A stretch of DNA of 64,000 nt from the NCBI RefSeq assembly GCF_030263895.1, contig NZ_CP127161.1, positions 2,170,001-2,234,000 of the forward strand, in the 5' to 3' direction. The position numbers were made by a program, and so were the translations under genes. This stretch comes from Proteiniborus sp. MB09-C3. Its GTDB lineage: Bacteria > Bacillota > Clostridia > Tissierellales > Proteiniboraceae. Positions 35,300 through 44,329 of this stretch are shown here, piece by piece (position 1 is the stretch's first letter; every line of letters starts with the position of its first letter). The notes under the pieces are model-generated. The model ran no database searches. It worked only from the letters and a program-made list of their open reading frames with translations, and was not told the DNA's origin.

Positions 35300-37141
35300 A
35301 TGTTAGATAAAGGGCAGTTTGAAAAAATTTTAAATAGAGTTGAAAAGCCGGCTAGGTATATTGGAAAGGAACAGAATATTTCATTAAAAGATATTACTGA
35401 AGATACGGTTAGATTTGCATTTGCTTTTCCTGATGTTTATGAGGTAGGTATGTCTCATCTAGGGATGCATATTCTCTACAATCTCTTAAACAGTAAGGAT
35501 GATATATACTGTGAAAGAGTGTTTGCACCTTGGACTGATATGGAAGAAGAAATGAGAAAGAACAATATTCTATTGTATGCTCTAGAAAGCAAAGATTTTA
35601 TAAAAGATTTTGACTTTATGGGATTCACACTTCAATATGAGATGAGCTATACGAATATAATCAATATGATTGACCTGGCAGGAATTTCTATTATGTCAAA
35701 GGATAGGAAAAATGACGATCCATTTATTATTGCTGGAGGGCCCTGCGCTTATAATCCAGAGCCATTGGTTGGAATTGTGGACTTTTTTGTAATAGGTGAA
35801 GGAGAAGAAGTAACACTAGAAATAATTGAGATATATAAAAAGTGGAGAAAAAGTGGAGGAGAAAGAAAAGAGTATTTAGAAGCAATAGCTAGCATTGAAG
35901 GAGTATATGTGCCAGAGCTTTATAATGTAGATTATAACGAAGACGGGACTATAAAAGCCTTTTATCCTATGGATGCCAAGCATCCAACTAAGATTAAAAA
36001 AAGAATTATAAAAAATCTTGATGAAGCATTTTTCCCTGATAAAATAATAGTTCCATTCATAGAAACTGTTCATGATAGGGTAATGCTAGAAATATTTAGA
36101 GGTTGTACAAGAGGCTGTAGATTTTGTCAAGCAGGAATCATATATAGACCTGTGAGAGAGAGAAGCATGGATACTTTACTTGAATCTGCTAGAAAGCTTA
36201 TAGAAGCAACAGGCCATGAGGAAATATCACTTTCTTCTTTAAGTACCAGTGATTACTCTCAGATTCTTGAATTAGTGAATAAACTCATAGAAGAATACAA
36301 GGATAAAAAGGTTGGTTTATCTTTACCTTCTCTTAGATTGGATTCTTTTCCTTTAGAGGTAATTGAAGAGATTCAAAAGGTGAGAAAAACAGGCTTGACA
36401 TTTGCACCTGAAGCGGGTACTCAAAGACTCCGAGATGTGATAAATAAGGGAATTACAGAAAAAGACCTGTTTAAATCCACTGAGGAGGCTTTTGGCTCTG
36501 GCTGGTCAACTGTAAAATTGTATTTTATGATAGGATTACCTACTGAAACCTTTGACGATGTTATGGGAATAAAGGATTTGGCATATAGGGTAAAAGATAT
36601 TTTCTTTAAAATGCCTAGAGAGCAAAGGAAGGGCAATTTAAAAGTAACAGTGAGTACTTCTTGCTTTGTCCCAAAGCCCTTTACGCCTTTCCAATGGTAT
36701 CCTCAGGATAGTATTGAGATGTTTAATAAGAAGATTAATCTACTGAAAAGCAGTATCAAAGATAATAAGGTAACATATAATCATCATGATTCTAGATTAA
36801 GTTATTTAGAAGCAGTTCTAGCACGAGGGGACAGGCGTTTATCAGACGTATTGATAAAAGCATGGAAAAAGGGATGCAAATTTGATAGCTGGGGAGATAA
36901 ATTTAGCTTTGAAAAATGGCTTGAAGCATTTGAGGAAACAGGAATAGACCCAGATTTTTATGCTTCTAGAGAAAGAAGCTATGATGAGATTCTTCCATGG
37001 GATTTTATAGATGTAGGAGTTTCGAAAAAATATCTTATAAATGAAAATGAAAAGGCTAAAAAAGGTGAGCTTACTAAAGATTGTAGAAAAGGATGTACTG
37101 GTTGTGGTATCAATAAAAGTTTTACAGGTGGTGTTTGCTAA
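35300..37141 (+). CDS. TIGR03960 family B12-binding/radical SAM protein
   Basis: 613 aa. N-terminal part is B12-binding-like (FAFPDVYEVGMSHLGMHILY). The radical SAM motif is CTRGCRFCQ, giving a CxxxCxxC cluster; EEISLSSLSTSDYS and TFAPEAGTQRLRD follow. The C-terminus has another Cys cluster (CRKGCTGCG). Function unproven. The next gene encodes its constant partner (TIGR03936), overlapping by one base; the pair precedes RNase G in many Firmicutes, which suggests RNA or ribosome modification. Confidence 0.92.
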   Translation: MLDKGQFEKILNRVEKPARYIGKEQNISLKDITEDTVRFAFAFPDVYEVGMSHLGMHILYNLLNSKDDIYCERVFAPWTDMEEEMRKNNILLYALESKDFIKDFDFMGFTLQYEMSYTNIINMIDLAGISIMSKDRKNDDPFIIAGGPCAYNPEPLVGIVDFFVIGEGEEVTLEIIEIYKKWRKSGGERKEYLEAIASIEGVYVPELYNVDYNEDGTIKAFYPMDAKHPTKIKKRIIKNLDEAFFPDKIIVPFIETVHDRVMLEIFRGCTRGCRFCQAGIIYRPVRERSMDTLLESARKLIEATGHEEISLSSLSTSDYSQILELVNKLIEEYKDKKVGLSLPSLRLDSFPLEVIEEIQKVRKTGLTFAPEAGTQRLRDVINKGITEKDLFKSTEEAFGSGWSTVKLYFMIGLPTETFDDVMGIKDLAYRVKDIFFKMPREQRKGNLKVTVSTSCFVPKPFTPFQWYPQDSIEMFNKKINLLKSSIKDNKVTYNHHDSRLSYLEAVLARGDRRLSDVLIKAWKKGCKFDSWGDKFSFEKWLEAFEETGIDPDFYASRERSYDEILPWDFIDVGVSKKYLINENEKAKKGELTKDCRKGCTGCGINKSFTGGVC

Positions 37142-37839
37142 TGAAGATAAGAGCTAAGTTTACAAAACAAGAGTATATAAAATATATTTCTCACCTTGAT
37201 TTAATGAGAGTTTTTCAGAGAGCATTTAGACGTGCTAATATCCCAGTAAAATATAGTGAAGGATTTAATCCACATCCTCAGTTTTCTTTAGCTACGGCTT
37301 TAGCTTTGGGAGTATCAAGTGATGGGGAATATATGGATGTTGAATTAGATACATATATTGAACCAGAAGAATTTAAGCAAAGATTGAATATAGTATTGCC
37401 AAATGGGATAAAAATATTAAAGGCGGTATTTTCAGATGACAAAGATTCAATAGTATCCTTAATACGATGGGCTACCTATATAATAGGATTTTCAACTAAA
37501 GAAAAGGTAACTCCAGAGGAGATTACAAGCGAGATAGATAGTTTTTTAAGCAGGGAAGAACTTATCTTAACTAAGGAAAAAAAGAAAGGGAAGAAGGTAA
37601 CTGTAAAGCAACACAATGTTAGAGAAAGAATAAAAGAATTATTTCTTCTATCAAATGAAAATGATACAATTATACTTAAGACTACTTTAATGACAGGAAG
37701 TCAGGGAAACTTAAAACCAGAAGAAGTTGTAGAGTTACTTAAAGAGTATACAGAAATAAAGATTGAAGAAGATAGCTTAAAGCTTCATAGACTTGAGCTA
37801 TTTGTTGAAAAAGATGGTGCAGCTTCTTTACCTATATAA
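37141..37839 (+). CDS. TIGR03936 (DUF2344) family protein
   Basis: 232 aa from the ATG at 37141, whose A is the last base of the preceding TAA. The start is MKIRAKFTKQEYIKYISHLDLMRVFQRAFRR-like, with GFNPHPQFSLATALALG, the family signature. It looks like a companion or fused domain of the upstream radical SAM protein (some species encode one fused protein). Basic, cytoplasmic. Confidence 0.92.
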   Translation: MKIRAKFTKQEYIKYISHLDLMRVFQRAFRRANIPVKYSEGFNPHPQFSLATALALGVSSDGEYMDVELDTYIEPEEFKQRLNIVLPNGIKILKAVFSDDKDSIVSLIRWATYIIGFSTKEKVTPEEITSEIDSFLSREELILTKEKKKGKKVTVKQHNVRERIKELFLLSNENDTIILKTTLMTGSQGNLKPEEVVELLKEYTEIKIEEDSLKLHRLELFVEKDGAASLPI

Positions 37840-37924
37840 GATGGTGCTAGCATAAAGTTTATTTTAGCTACAGTATAGATTTTTAGTACTCTTAGCGCTC
37901 AAATTTAGCTTTAGGAGAGATTTT

Positions 37925-39421
37925 ATGAGTCAAATAATAATTGATGTGGGTTTACAAGAAAATAGAGTAGCCGTTATGGAGAATGCTGAACTAGTAGAAT
38001 TATATATAGAGAAGGACGATAATAAAAGAACTGTTGGCAACATATACAAGGGGAGAGTTGTCAATGTGCTACCGGGTATGCAAGCAGCATTTGTTGACAT
38101 AGGCTTAGAGAAAAATGCTTTTCTTTATGTAAAAGATGCAATTCCTAAAGAGATGCTCTCAAACAAAAGAATCAATCTTAAGGATATATCCATTAAGGAT
38201 GTCATCAAATCAGGACAAGACATTGTTGTGCAGGTAATAAAGGAGCCCTTTGGAAACAAAGGAGCAAGAGTAACTACCCATATTACCATACCTGGCAGAC
38301 ATATTGTGCTTATGCCTTATACTGATTATATAGGAGTATCAAGGCGCATAAATGATGAGACTGAAAGAAATAGGTTAAGAGAAATTATTGAGAGTGTTAA
38401 GCCTGCTAATATGGGATTGATATTAAGAACTGCAAGCGAAGGCTTAGAACTAGAGGATTTCAAGGAGGATATAAGATTTCTACTAAAAGTATTAAACAAA
38501 ATTGATAGTGAAAGAAACCTAGGATTTGCACCTAGAGTTATGTACAAAGACCTTGATTTAATCCATAGAACAGTGAGAGATTTGTTTACAAATAATATCG
38601 GAAAGCTGATAATCAATAGCAGAGATGAGTATAAGAGTATAGTAGAGCTTATAGAGATGATATCTCCACAATTGAAATCTAGGGTTGAGTATTTTGATTC
38701 TAGCCATGATATATTCGGATATTTTGGAATTGAGCAGGCAATTCACAGAGCCTTAGACAGGAAGGTTTGGTTAAAAAGCGGAGGCTATGTAGTAATAGAT
38801 GAAACAGAGGCTTTGACGTCAATAGACGTGAATACTGGTAAATATGTAGGCAGTATTGATCTAGAGGATACAGTCCTCAGAACTAATATGGAGGCAGCAA
38901 GAGAAATAGCTAAACAGCTAAGGCTAAGAAATATTGGTGGAATAATAATTATTGATTTTATTGATATGAATAATGAATTACACGAGAAGGAAGTTCTAGA
39001 AGTATTAGAAAACGAACTAAAAAAAGATAGAACAAAGTCTACTGTTTTAGGAATGACTCAGCTAGGTTTAGTGGAAATGACAAGGAAGAAAGTAAGGAGT
39101 AGATTAACTACTAATTTATTAATGGAATGTCCTTATTGTAATGGTACAGGTAAAGTTTACTCAGAAAGCTCAGTACTGAGTTTAATCGACAAGGAAGCAA
39201 AGAGATTAAGGCTGCATACTAGTGCAGAAGCAGCTGTTTTAGAAGTAAACCCTCATACAGAAGGGTATTTGAGAGAAAACAATAACTATTTTATAAAAAG
39301 AATAGAAGAAGAATATGGTATTAAGCTATTTGTAAGAGCAAATCAATCTATTCATCATAATGAAGTCAGAGTAAAGAATATAGGAAAAATAGATTTTATA
39401 AAAGGAATTTTAGGGGAATGA
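37925..39421 (+). CDS. rng: Ribonuclease G/E family endoribonuclease
   Basis: 498 aa, RNase G length without an RNase E scaffold tail. S1 domain at about 36-120 (GNIYKGRVVNVLPGMQAAFVDIG), catalytic domain with SIDVNTGKY and IIIIDFIDM, whose Asp residues bind Mg2+, and the zinc-link MECPYCNGTG. It trims rRNA and mRNA 5' regions. Just upstream of the L21 leader, a common Firmicutes order. Confidence 0.95.
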   Translation: MSQIIIDVGLQENRVAVMENAELVELYIEKDDNKRTVGNIYKGRVVNVLPGMQAAFVDIGLEKNAFLYVKDAIPKEMLSNKRINLKDISIKDVIKSGQDIVVQVIKEPFGNKGARVTTHITIPGRHIVLMPYTDYIGVSRRINDETERNRLREIIESVKPANMGLILRTASEGLELEDFKEDIRFLLKVLNKIDSERNLGFAPRVMYKDLDLIHRTVRDLFTNNIGKLIINSRDEYKSIVELIEMISPQLKSRVEYFDSSHDIFGYFGIEQAIHRALDRKVWLKSGGYVVIDETEALTSIDVNTGKYVGSIDLEDTVLRTNMEAAREIAKQLRLRNIGGIIIIDFIDMNNELHEKEVLEVLENELKKDRTKSTVLGMTQLGLVEMTRKKVRSRLTTNLLMECPYCNGTGKVYSESSVLSLIDKEAKRLRLHTSAEAAVLEVNPHTEGYLRENNNYFIKRIEEEYGIKLFVRANQSIHHNEVRVKNIGKIDFIKGILGE

Positions 39422-39429
39422 TTTTTTCC

Positions 39430-39458
39430 TTGACTTTTTGTACTTAGTCTGATAAAAT
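39430..39458 (+). promoter_or_regulatory. Sigma-A promoter of the rplU operon
   Basis: TTGACT (39430-39435), 17-bp spacer, TAAAAT (39453-39458): close to consensus and placed just before the conserved leader. Confidence 0.88.
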
Positions 39459-39464
39459 TTTACT

Positions 39465-39543
39465 TTGTAAGTGGCCGCTCGGTGCGGGTTTTAAAACTTA
39501 GGTACCTAGCATTGGCGAGACTGGTTAGAGGAGGTGTAGTGTA
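39465..39543 (+). ncRNA. Ribosomal protein L21 leader (cis-regulatory RNA)
   Basis: The 5' untranslated region carries AAGTGGCCGCTCGGTGCGG, then TAGGTACCTAGCATTGGCGAGACTGG, matching my recollection of the L21_leader family upstream of rplU in Firmicutes (GGCCGC...GTGCGG hairpin and a later stem near the ribosome-binding site GAGGAGG). In that family L21 or its operon products are thought to bind the leader and repress synthesis. Confidence 0.75.
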
Positions 39544-39855
39544 ATGTACGCAGTAGTTGAGACAGGCGGAAAGCAATATAGAGTTCAAGAGGGAGATGTT
39601 GTCTTCATTGAAAAAGTTGATGGAAACGAAGGCGAATCTTTAAATTTTGATAAAATACTTTTAGTTTCTAATGGTGAAGAGGTAAAAGTAGGCAAGCCAT
39701 ATGTAGATGGCGTTTCTGTAACTGGCAACATCGTTGAGCATGGTAAAGCTAAAAAAGTTGTTGTTTTTAAATTTAAGAGAAAAAAAGATTTCAGAAAGAA
39801 ACAAGGACATCGTCAGCCATACACAAAGGTTAAGATAGAAAAAATAAATGGATAG
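39544..39855 (+). CDS. rplU: 50S ribosomal protein L21
   Basis: 103 aa. [18 protein letters not shown] start and the C-terminal [21 protein letters not shown] are diagnostic. Preceded by GAGGAGGTG. First gene of rplU-prp-rpmA. Confidence 0.98.
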   Translation: MYAVVETGGKQYRVQEGDVVFIEKVDGNEGESLNFDKILLVSNGEEVKVGKPYVDGVSVTGNIVEHGKAKKVVVFKFKRKKDFRKKQGHRQPYTKVKIEKING

Positions 39856-39863
39856 TGTTAGAC

Positions 39864-40211
39864 ATGACGAAGATAACTATACTCAAAAATAGGAATGGTA
39901 GTATAGTAGAGTATGAGATTAAAGGTCATACTGGTTATGGAGCCTTTGGAGAAGACATACTATGTGCCTCCATATCAATTTTGAGTCAAACAGCCCTTAT
40001 TTCATTAAATGAAGTATGTGGCATAAAAGAGAATGACATATTTTATTCAATAGATGATAAAAGAGGATATTTAAAAGTATCCATACCCTTTGAACTCCCT
40101 AGAGAGCAAAGGGAAAAGGCAGACATAGTACTAAAGACTATGGAAGTGGGATTAAAGGGATTGATTGATATCTATCCAGATTATATAACCCTCAAATACA
40201 GGGAGGTGTAA
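39864..40211 (+). CDS. prp: Ribosomal-processing cysteine protease Prp
   Basis: 115 aa from the ATG at 39864; a GTG at 39855 overlapping the rplU stop is an alternative. His22 and Cys34 ([16 protein letters not shown]) form the catalytic dyad. Prp removes the N-terminal extension of L27, which is present in the next gene, so enzyme and substrate are neighbours. Confidence 0.95.
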   Translation: MTKITILKNRNGSIVEYEIKGHTGYGAFGEDILCASISILSQTALISLNEVCGIKENDIFYSIDDKRGYLKVSIPFELPREQREKADIVLKTMEVGLKGLIDIYPDYITLKYREV

Positions 40212-40215
40212 TGAG

Positions 40216-40506
40216 ATGATTAGAATAAACTTACAGCTGTTTGCATCTAAAAAAGGAGTAGGTAGCTCTAAGAATGGCCGTGATAGTGAATCTAAAAGAT
40301 TAGGCGTTAAAAGAGCAGATGGACAATTTGTTCCAGCAGGCAATATATTAGTTAGACAAAGAGGAACAAAAATCCATCCAGGTTTAAATGTAGGCAGAGG
40401 TGGAGATGACACTTTGTTTGCTACAATTGACGGAGTTGTTAAATTTGAAAGAAAAGGTAAAGACAAAAAGCAAGTTAGTGTTTACCCAGTAGAAACATTA
40501 GCATAA
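40216..40506 (+). CDS. rpmA: 50S ribosomal protein L27 with cleavable N-terminus
   Basis: 96 aa. Starts MIRINLQLF, then [21 protein letters not shown]. Firmicutes L27 is cut after the ...LQLF motif (here between Phe9 and Ala10) by Prp before it can work at the peptidyl transferase centre. Strong GGAGGTG. Confidence 0.98.
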   Translation: MIRINLQLFASKKGVGSSKNGRDSESKRLGVKRADGQFVPAGNILVRQRGTKIHPGLNVGRGGDDTLFATIDGVVKFERKGKDKKQVSVYPVETLA

Positions 40507-40513
40507 GCATAAT

Positions 40514-40551
40514 AATAAAAACCTACCAGATTTATGGTAGGTTTTTTATTG
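40514..40551 (+). terminator. Rho-independent terminator after rpmA
   Basis: AAAACCTACC/GGTAGGTTTT stem with an 8-nt loop and a T-run. It closes the ribosomal operon just before the IS200-type element. Confidence 0.88.
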
Positions 40552-40616
40552 TATCATGAAAACCCCTGGTTCTACCAGGGGTTCCAAAAAGCTTTAGCTA
40601 TGAGTAGATTTTAAAA

Positions 40617-40672
40617 ACCTCCTTTGTTAAAATTAATTCAGGTTCGCCAACCGAATTAAGAACAAAGGAGGT
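40617..40672 (+). promoter_or_regulatory. Ribosome-binding-site-sequestering stem of IS200 tnpA
   Basis: ACCTCCTTTGTT...AATTCaGGTT pairs with AACCgAATTAAgAACAAAGGAGGT over about 24 bp around the tetraloop CGCC. The 3' arm contains the tnpA ribosome-binding site, so translation should be strongly repressed, as known for IS200. Confidence 0.8.
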
Positions 40673-40679
40673 ATCCGAA

Positions 40680-41153
40680 ATGGATAAAAATAGTTTAGCA
40701 CATACTAAATGGAATTGCAAATATCACATAGTATTTGCACCAAAATATAGAAGACAAGTGATATATGGAAAAATTAAAAATGATATAGGAAAAATTTTAA
40801 GGAAGTTGTGTGAACAAAAAGGAGTGGAAATATTAGAAGCGACGGCTTGTACTGATCATATACATATGGTGGTAGCTATACCGCCTAAATATAGTGTGTC
40901 AAGTATAATGGGATATTTAAAGGGGAAAAGTTCGCTAATGATATTTGATAGACATGCGAATCTAAAATATAAGTATGGAAATAGACACTTTTGGTGCAGA
41001 GGATATTATGTAGACACAGTAGGACGTAATGAAAAAGCGATTAGAGAATATGTAAAAAATCAACTACAAGAAGATATAGCAAATGATCAAATAAGTCTAC
41101 TAGAATATGTAGACCCGTTTACGGGTGAGCAAGTAAAGAAAGGCAAAAAGTAA
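40680..41153 (+). CDS. tnpA: IS200 family Y1 transposase TnpA
   Basis: 157 aa, full length. HUH motif His60-x-His62 in TDHIHMVV and the nucleophile Tyr124 in IREYVKNQ, with HIVFAPKYRRQ and FWCRGYYVDTVG, are complete, so the enzyme looks functional. It cuts and joins single-stranded DNA at the subterminal hairpins. It sits between rpmA and the spo0B-like gene, splitting an otherwise conserved operon. Confidence 0.95.
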   Translation: MDKNSLAHTKWNCKYHIVFAPKYRRQVIYGKIKNDIGKILRKLCEQKGVEILEATACTDHIHMVVAIPPKYSVSSIMGYLKGKSSLMIFDRHANLKYKYGNRHFWCRGYYVDTVGRNEKAIREYVKNQLQEDIANDQISLLEYVDPFTGEQVKKGKK

Positions 41154-41255
41154 TGGATTAGCTGCTTTAGCAGCAGCCTGAGAAATAAAGCAGTTGGCGA
41201 ACCATTCAATGAGCCTTAAGGCTCAAGCGAGTAACATGCCCTTATAGGGCTGAAC

Positions 41256-41284
41256 AAACTACCCGCTGAGCGGGTAGTTTTGAT
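41256..41284 (+). terminator. Hairpin at IS200 right end
   Basis: 12-bp perfect inverted repeat around a single G followed by TTTTGATTT; may act both as the transposase-recognised right end and as a terminator. Confidence 0.7.
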
Positions 41285-41351
41285 TTATTGTTTATTTTTT
41301 CTATTATTATGTTAAAATATAATAGGGAAGTTATTGGAAGGAGGTGATAGT

Positions 41352-42053
41352 ATTAGTGTTCAAATAAGTATTTTTATTGCAATTATATTATTTGTTTTAT
41401 CTTTGACTAGTATAGGATCATTATTTTTACTTATTAGGAATAAACATGAAGGATATAAACTAAGACAAGAAATGGAGCTTGGTTTCTTAAAAAAAACTAA
41501 GTATTTATTAAGAGAACAAAGGCATGATTACATGAATATTTTTCAGATTATATATGGATATTTACAGTTAAATAATATAGACAAGGGCATGGAACATATT
41601 AAAAAGGCAATAACTATTTCATCTAATTCTAGTAAATGTTATTATATATCTATTTTTTCTATTTCATTGCTTTTAGAAAAAAAAGCAAAACTGGGTGAAA
41701 GTAAAGGGGTAGAAGTTATTTTTGATGTTGATAGCTATGTGGATAGTGAAATTAGAAATATTAAAGACGAAAATGTAATTATAGAATGTATTTCCAAATT
41801 ATTTGATTTTTTCATTGATTGTACATATAAAGATAAGGGAGAAAGAAAGCTTTTTATAGACATATATGAGGATATCGATAAAATTGAATTTGTTTTTAGT
41901 GGAGATATTGATGCAAATTTATTGGAACAAAGGAGCAAAGCTATAAATAATATAGTTAAAATCGACGATGGATATGAGGTAGTGTTTTACTTTGATAAAA
42001 CAAAAGATTTACTTTTAGAAGATACTATTTACTCCATGTCAAATAGTTATTAA
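41352..42053 (+). CDS. Spo0B-like sporulation phosphotransferase / sensor kinase
   Basis: About 233 aa. GGAGGTGAT at 41340-41348 points to an ATT start at 41352; an in-frame TTG at 41334 lies upstream of that site. One N-terminal helix (residues about 5-25), then the Spo0B-type helical hairpin with phosphorylatable His58 in EQRHDYMNIFQIIYGYLQL, then a degenerate ATPase-like fold. In B. subtilis spo0B lies between rpmA and obg, exactly as here apart from the inserted IS200. Spo0B relays phosphate to Spo0A. The membrane helix is unlike B. subtilis Spo0B and may make this a kinase-like variant. Confidence 0.78.
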   Translation: MSVQISIFIAIILFVLSLTSIGSLFLLIRNKHEGYKLRQEMELGFLKKTKYLLREQRHDYMNIFQIIYGYLQLNNIDKGMEHIKKAITISSNSSKCYYISIFSISLLLEKKAKLGESKGVEVIFDVDSYVDSEIRNIKDENVIIECISKLFDFFIDCTYKDKGERKLFIDIYEDIDKIEFVFSGDIDANLLEQRSKAINNIVKIDDGYEVVFYFDKTKDLLLEDTIYSMSNSY

Positions 42054-42141
42054 AATTATACTTACTTGGAATACTAATAGATAGTTGACACATTAATAAC
42101 AGTTGATATAATAAAATTATTATAGAATAAGGATGGATATA

Positions 42142-43422
42142 ATGTTTATAGATGTCGCAAAAATATATATAAAAGCAGGTAACGGAGGACATGGTGCTGT
42201 TGCCTTTAGAAGAGAGAAGTATGAACCAGCAGGTGGGCCAGCAGGAGGAGATGGAGGCAATGGTGGCAGTGTAATACTGCAGGTAGATAGAAATATCAGA
42301 ACACTTATGGATTTTAGATATAGGAAACATTATAAGGCTGAAAATGGCGAAGATGGAAAGTCTAAAATGCAATACGGAAAAAAAGGCCAGGATCTTATAT
42401 TAAAGGTACCACAAGGAACTATAGTTAGAGATGCAGAAACTAATAAAGTCATTGCAGATTTAACAGAAGATGGTCGTAATTTTGTAATTGCAAAAGGAGG
42501 TCGTGGCGGAAAAGGTAATATGAAGTTTACCACATCCACAAGACAAGCACCAAGATTTGCAGAAGGGGGCTCAAATGGAGAAGAACTTTGGATAACTTTA
42601 GAGCTTAAGCTATTGGCAGATGTAGGACTAGTAGGTTTTCCTAATGTGGGCAAATCGACTTTATTGTCTATAGTGACTGATGCAAGGCCTAAAATTGCAG
42701 ATTATCATTTCACTACTCTTGCTCCAAACCTTGGAGTTGCAGAACTTGAGGGTGGAAGAAGCTTTGTTATAGCAGATATACCTGGACTAATTGAAGGAGC
42801 ACATATGGGTGTAGGTTTAGGTCATGAGTTTCTTAGACATATAGAACGAACTAGGATTTTAGTCCATTTAGTAGATGTGTCATCAAAAGAAGGAAGGGAT
42901 CCAGTAGAGGATTTTTATAAAATCAATGCAGAGCTTAAGGAATACAATTCTAAGCTTGAAAGCAAGCCTCAAATTGTTGTGGCAAACAAGATTGATATTC
43001 TAGGAGATGGTGACGGTTATGACAGGCTTGCAAAAGAAGTAAGGAAGCTTGGTTATGATATATATGCCATATCTGCAGCTACTGGTCAGGGAATAAAAGA
43101 GCTTGAGAATGCAATTTGGAACAAAATACAAGAAGTTGGAGAACCAGAGCCTGCTTATGAAATCACAGATGAAAGTAAAATATATGAATTGACAGATAAG
43201 AAGGATGAAATTATAATTAGAAAAGAAGACGACAAATATTTTGTAGAAGGATATCAAATAGAAAAGATTCTTAACTCCACAAACTTTGATGATTTAGATT
43301 CTGTAAGATACTTTCAGAAGGCTATTAAAAGGAAGGGAGTTGTGGATAGATTAAAAGCATTAGGAATTAATAATGAAGATATCGTAAATATTTGTGGTTA
43401 TGAATTTGAATTTTTTGATTAA
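42142..43422 (+). CDS. obgE: GTPase ObgE/CgtA
   Basis: 426 aa from the ATG at 42142 (AAGG upstream). Glycine-rich Obg fold (1-158, EPAGGPAGGDGGNGG), G domain with G1 GFPNVGKST, G2 HFTTLAP, G3 DIPGLIEGA and G4 NKID, then the OCT domain (about 350-426). Essential ribosome-assembly GTPase of the 50S subunit, also tied to sporulation control. Follows spo0B-like gene. Confidence 0.97.
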   Translation: MFIDVAKIYIKAGNGGHGAVAFRREKYEPAGGPAGGDGGNGGSVILQVDRNIRTLMDFRYRKHYKAENGEDGKSKMQYGKKGQDLILKVPQGTIVRDAETNKVIADLTEDGRNFVIAKGGRGGKGNMKFTTSTRQAPRFAEGGSNGEELWITLELKLLADVGLVGFPNVGKSTLLSIVTDARPKIADYHFTTLAPNLGVAELEGGRSFVIADIPGLIEGAHMGVGLGHEFLRHIERTRILVHLVDVSSKEGRDPVEDFYKINAELKEYNSKLESKPQIVVANKIDILGDGDGYDRLAKEVRKLGYDIYAISAATGQGIKELENAIWNKIQEVGEPEPAYEITDESKIYELTDKKDEIIIRKEDDKYFVEGYQIEKILNSTNFDDLDSVRYFQKAIKRKGVVDRLKALGINNEDIVNICGYEFEFFD

Positions 43423-43441
43423 TGGAGGTCAAGTTAAGGAA

Positions 43442-43624
43442 ATGAACTGCATAAATTGTGGGAATTGTAAAGAAAATCAACCAACTTATTATTGTGTGGC
43501 TAAGGGGGATTTTGTGATCAATGCTAAGTATGAGCCTTCTGAAAAGTTAAGAAGCGGGTGGAAAAAGGGAATGCAAAATTATGAAGTTCATAGAAGAAAA
43601 ACAAAGAAGGAAGTAGAAGTATAA
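43442..43624 (+). CDS. Small Cys-rich protein, putative zinc-binding
   Basis: 60 aa from the ATG at 43442; GGAGGT lies 12 nt upstream. MNCINCGNCKENQPTYYC has four closely spaced Cys (CxxCxxC...C), then a basic C-terminus. Lies between obgE and yhbY, so possibly another ribosome-linked factor. Family not recognised. Confidence 0.65.
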   Translation: MNCINCGNCKENQPTYYCVAKGDFVINAKYEPSEKLRSGWKKGMQNYEVHRRKTKKEVEV

Positions 43625-43643
43625 TAATAAAGGAGTGTACCTT

Positions 43644-43937
43644 TTGATAAGTGGAAAACAAAGAAGCTATTTAAAGGCCTTAGCTAATAAAATAGAGCCA
43701 ATTTTTCAAGTGGGAAAAAATGGTTTAACAGAAAGCCTTATTAAACAATTGGATGAAGCTCTTGAAGCGAGGGAAATCATAAAAATAAATGTACTTAATA
43801 ATAGTTTACTAGAGGCAAAAGAAGTAGCTTTGGAAGTATCAGAGAAATTAGCTGCAGAATATGTTCAAAGTATAGGAAACAAATTTGTTATTTACAGAGA
43901 GTCAAAAGAAAATAAAAAGATAGAATTGCCTAATTAA
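43644..43937 (+). CDS. yhbY: Ribosome assembly RNA-binding protein YhbY
   Basis: 97 aa from TTG 43644, 9 nt after AAGGAG (a GTG at 43635 directly abuts that site). CRM domain: SGKQRSYLKALANKIEPIFQVGKNG and a C-terminal IGNKFVIYR. Binds pre-50S particles. The order obg-yhbY-nadD-yqeK-rsfS is conserved in Firmicutes. Confidence 0.95.
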   Translation: MISGKQRSYLKALANKIEPIFQVGKNGLTESLIKQLDEALEAREIIKINVLNNSLLEAKEVALEVSEKLAAEYVQSIGNKFVIYRESKENKKIELPN

Positions 43938-43979
43938 AAATATAAAATCCATGATGAAATAAATAAATATGGGAAAAAT

Positions 43980-44009
43980 AAAAAGAGATTGGTAGCCCAG
44001 TCTCTTTTT
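43980..44009 (+). terminator. Rho-independent terminator after yhbY
   Basis: 13-bp stem AAAAAGAGATTGG/CCAGTCTCTTTTT (one G-U pair), 4-nt loop. Confidence 0.85.
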
Positions 44010-44042
44010 ATGACCTATATTTATTTATGGAGGCGAAAAGTT

Positions 44043-44231
44043 ATGTATAATTGCTTAAACCAAGTAAGAGCTTCTTATGATAAAGGCTTTAAGTGTATTA
44101 AATACGAACAAAATTTAAATGGTGAATTAGTTATATATCTGAAAAATTTTGAAAGTGAAAAAATTGAGACATTATATTGCGATGATAAACAAGAAATAAA
44201 TGAAATAAAATATTTTATTGACCTAAACTAA
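44043..44231 (+). CDS. Small hypothetical protein, 62 aa
   Basis: ATG at 44043 after GGAGGCG. MYNCLNQVRASYDKGFKCIKYEQNLNG..., an acidic soluble peptide with three Cys and no membrane segment. Not recognised. It has its own ribosome-binding site between a terminator and nadD. Confidence 0.55.
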   Translation: MYNCLNQVRASYDKGFKCIKYEQNLNGELVIYLKNFESEKIETLYCDDKQEINEIKYFIDLN

Positions 44232-44329
44232 AGAATCACGGTGTTTACTATTTATCTAAATCTAAAAATATTATATAATAAAAAACGACACGTATTGTAA
44301 CAAACAAATTAAGATTGTGAGGATATTTT

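Larger units (their letters stand above)
40555..41290 (+). mobile_element. IS200-type insertion sequence (tnpA only)
   Basis: About 730 bp, ends estimated from hairpins. Left end: hairpin CCCCTGGTTCTACCAGGGG within 40561-40583. A long imperfect stem (40617-40672) pairs the tnpA ribosome-binding site AAAGGAGGT with ACCTCCTTT. Right end: hairpin GCTGCTTTAGCAGC just after tnpA and a 12-bp repeat AAACTACCCGCT/AGCGGGTAGTTT (41256-41280). There are no long terminal inverted repeats and no target duplication, as expected for Y1 single-strand elements. GGTTCGCCAAC near the left end recurs inverted near 41194. No tnpB. Confidence 0.85.

Noticed and set aside
40680-41153. IS605-type element with TnpB (RNA-guided nuclease)
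   Set aside because: Only tnpA is present; the region to 41290 contains no tnpB reading frame, so it is the IS200 type.
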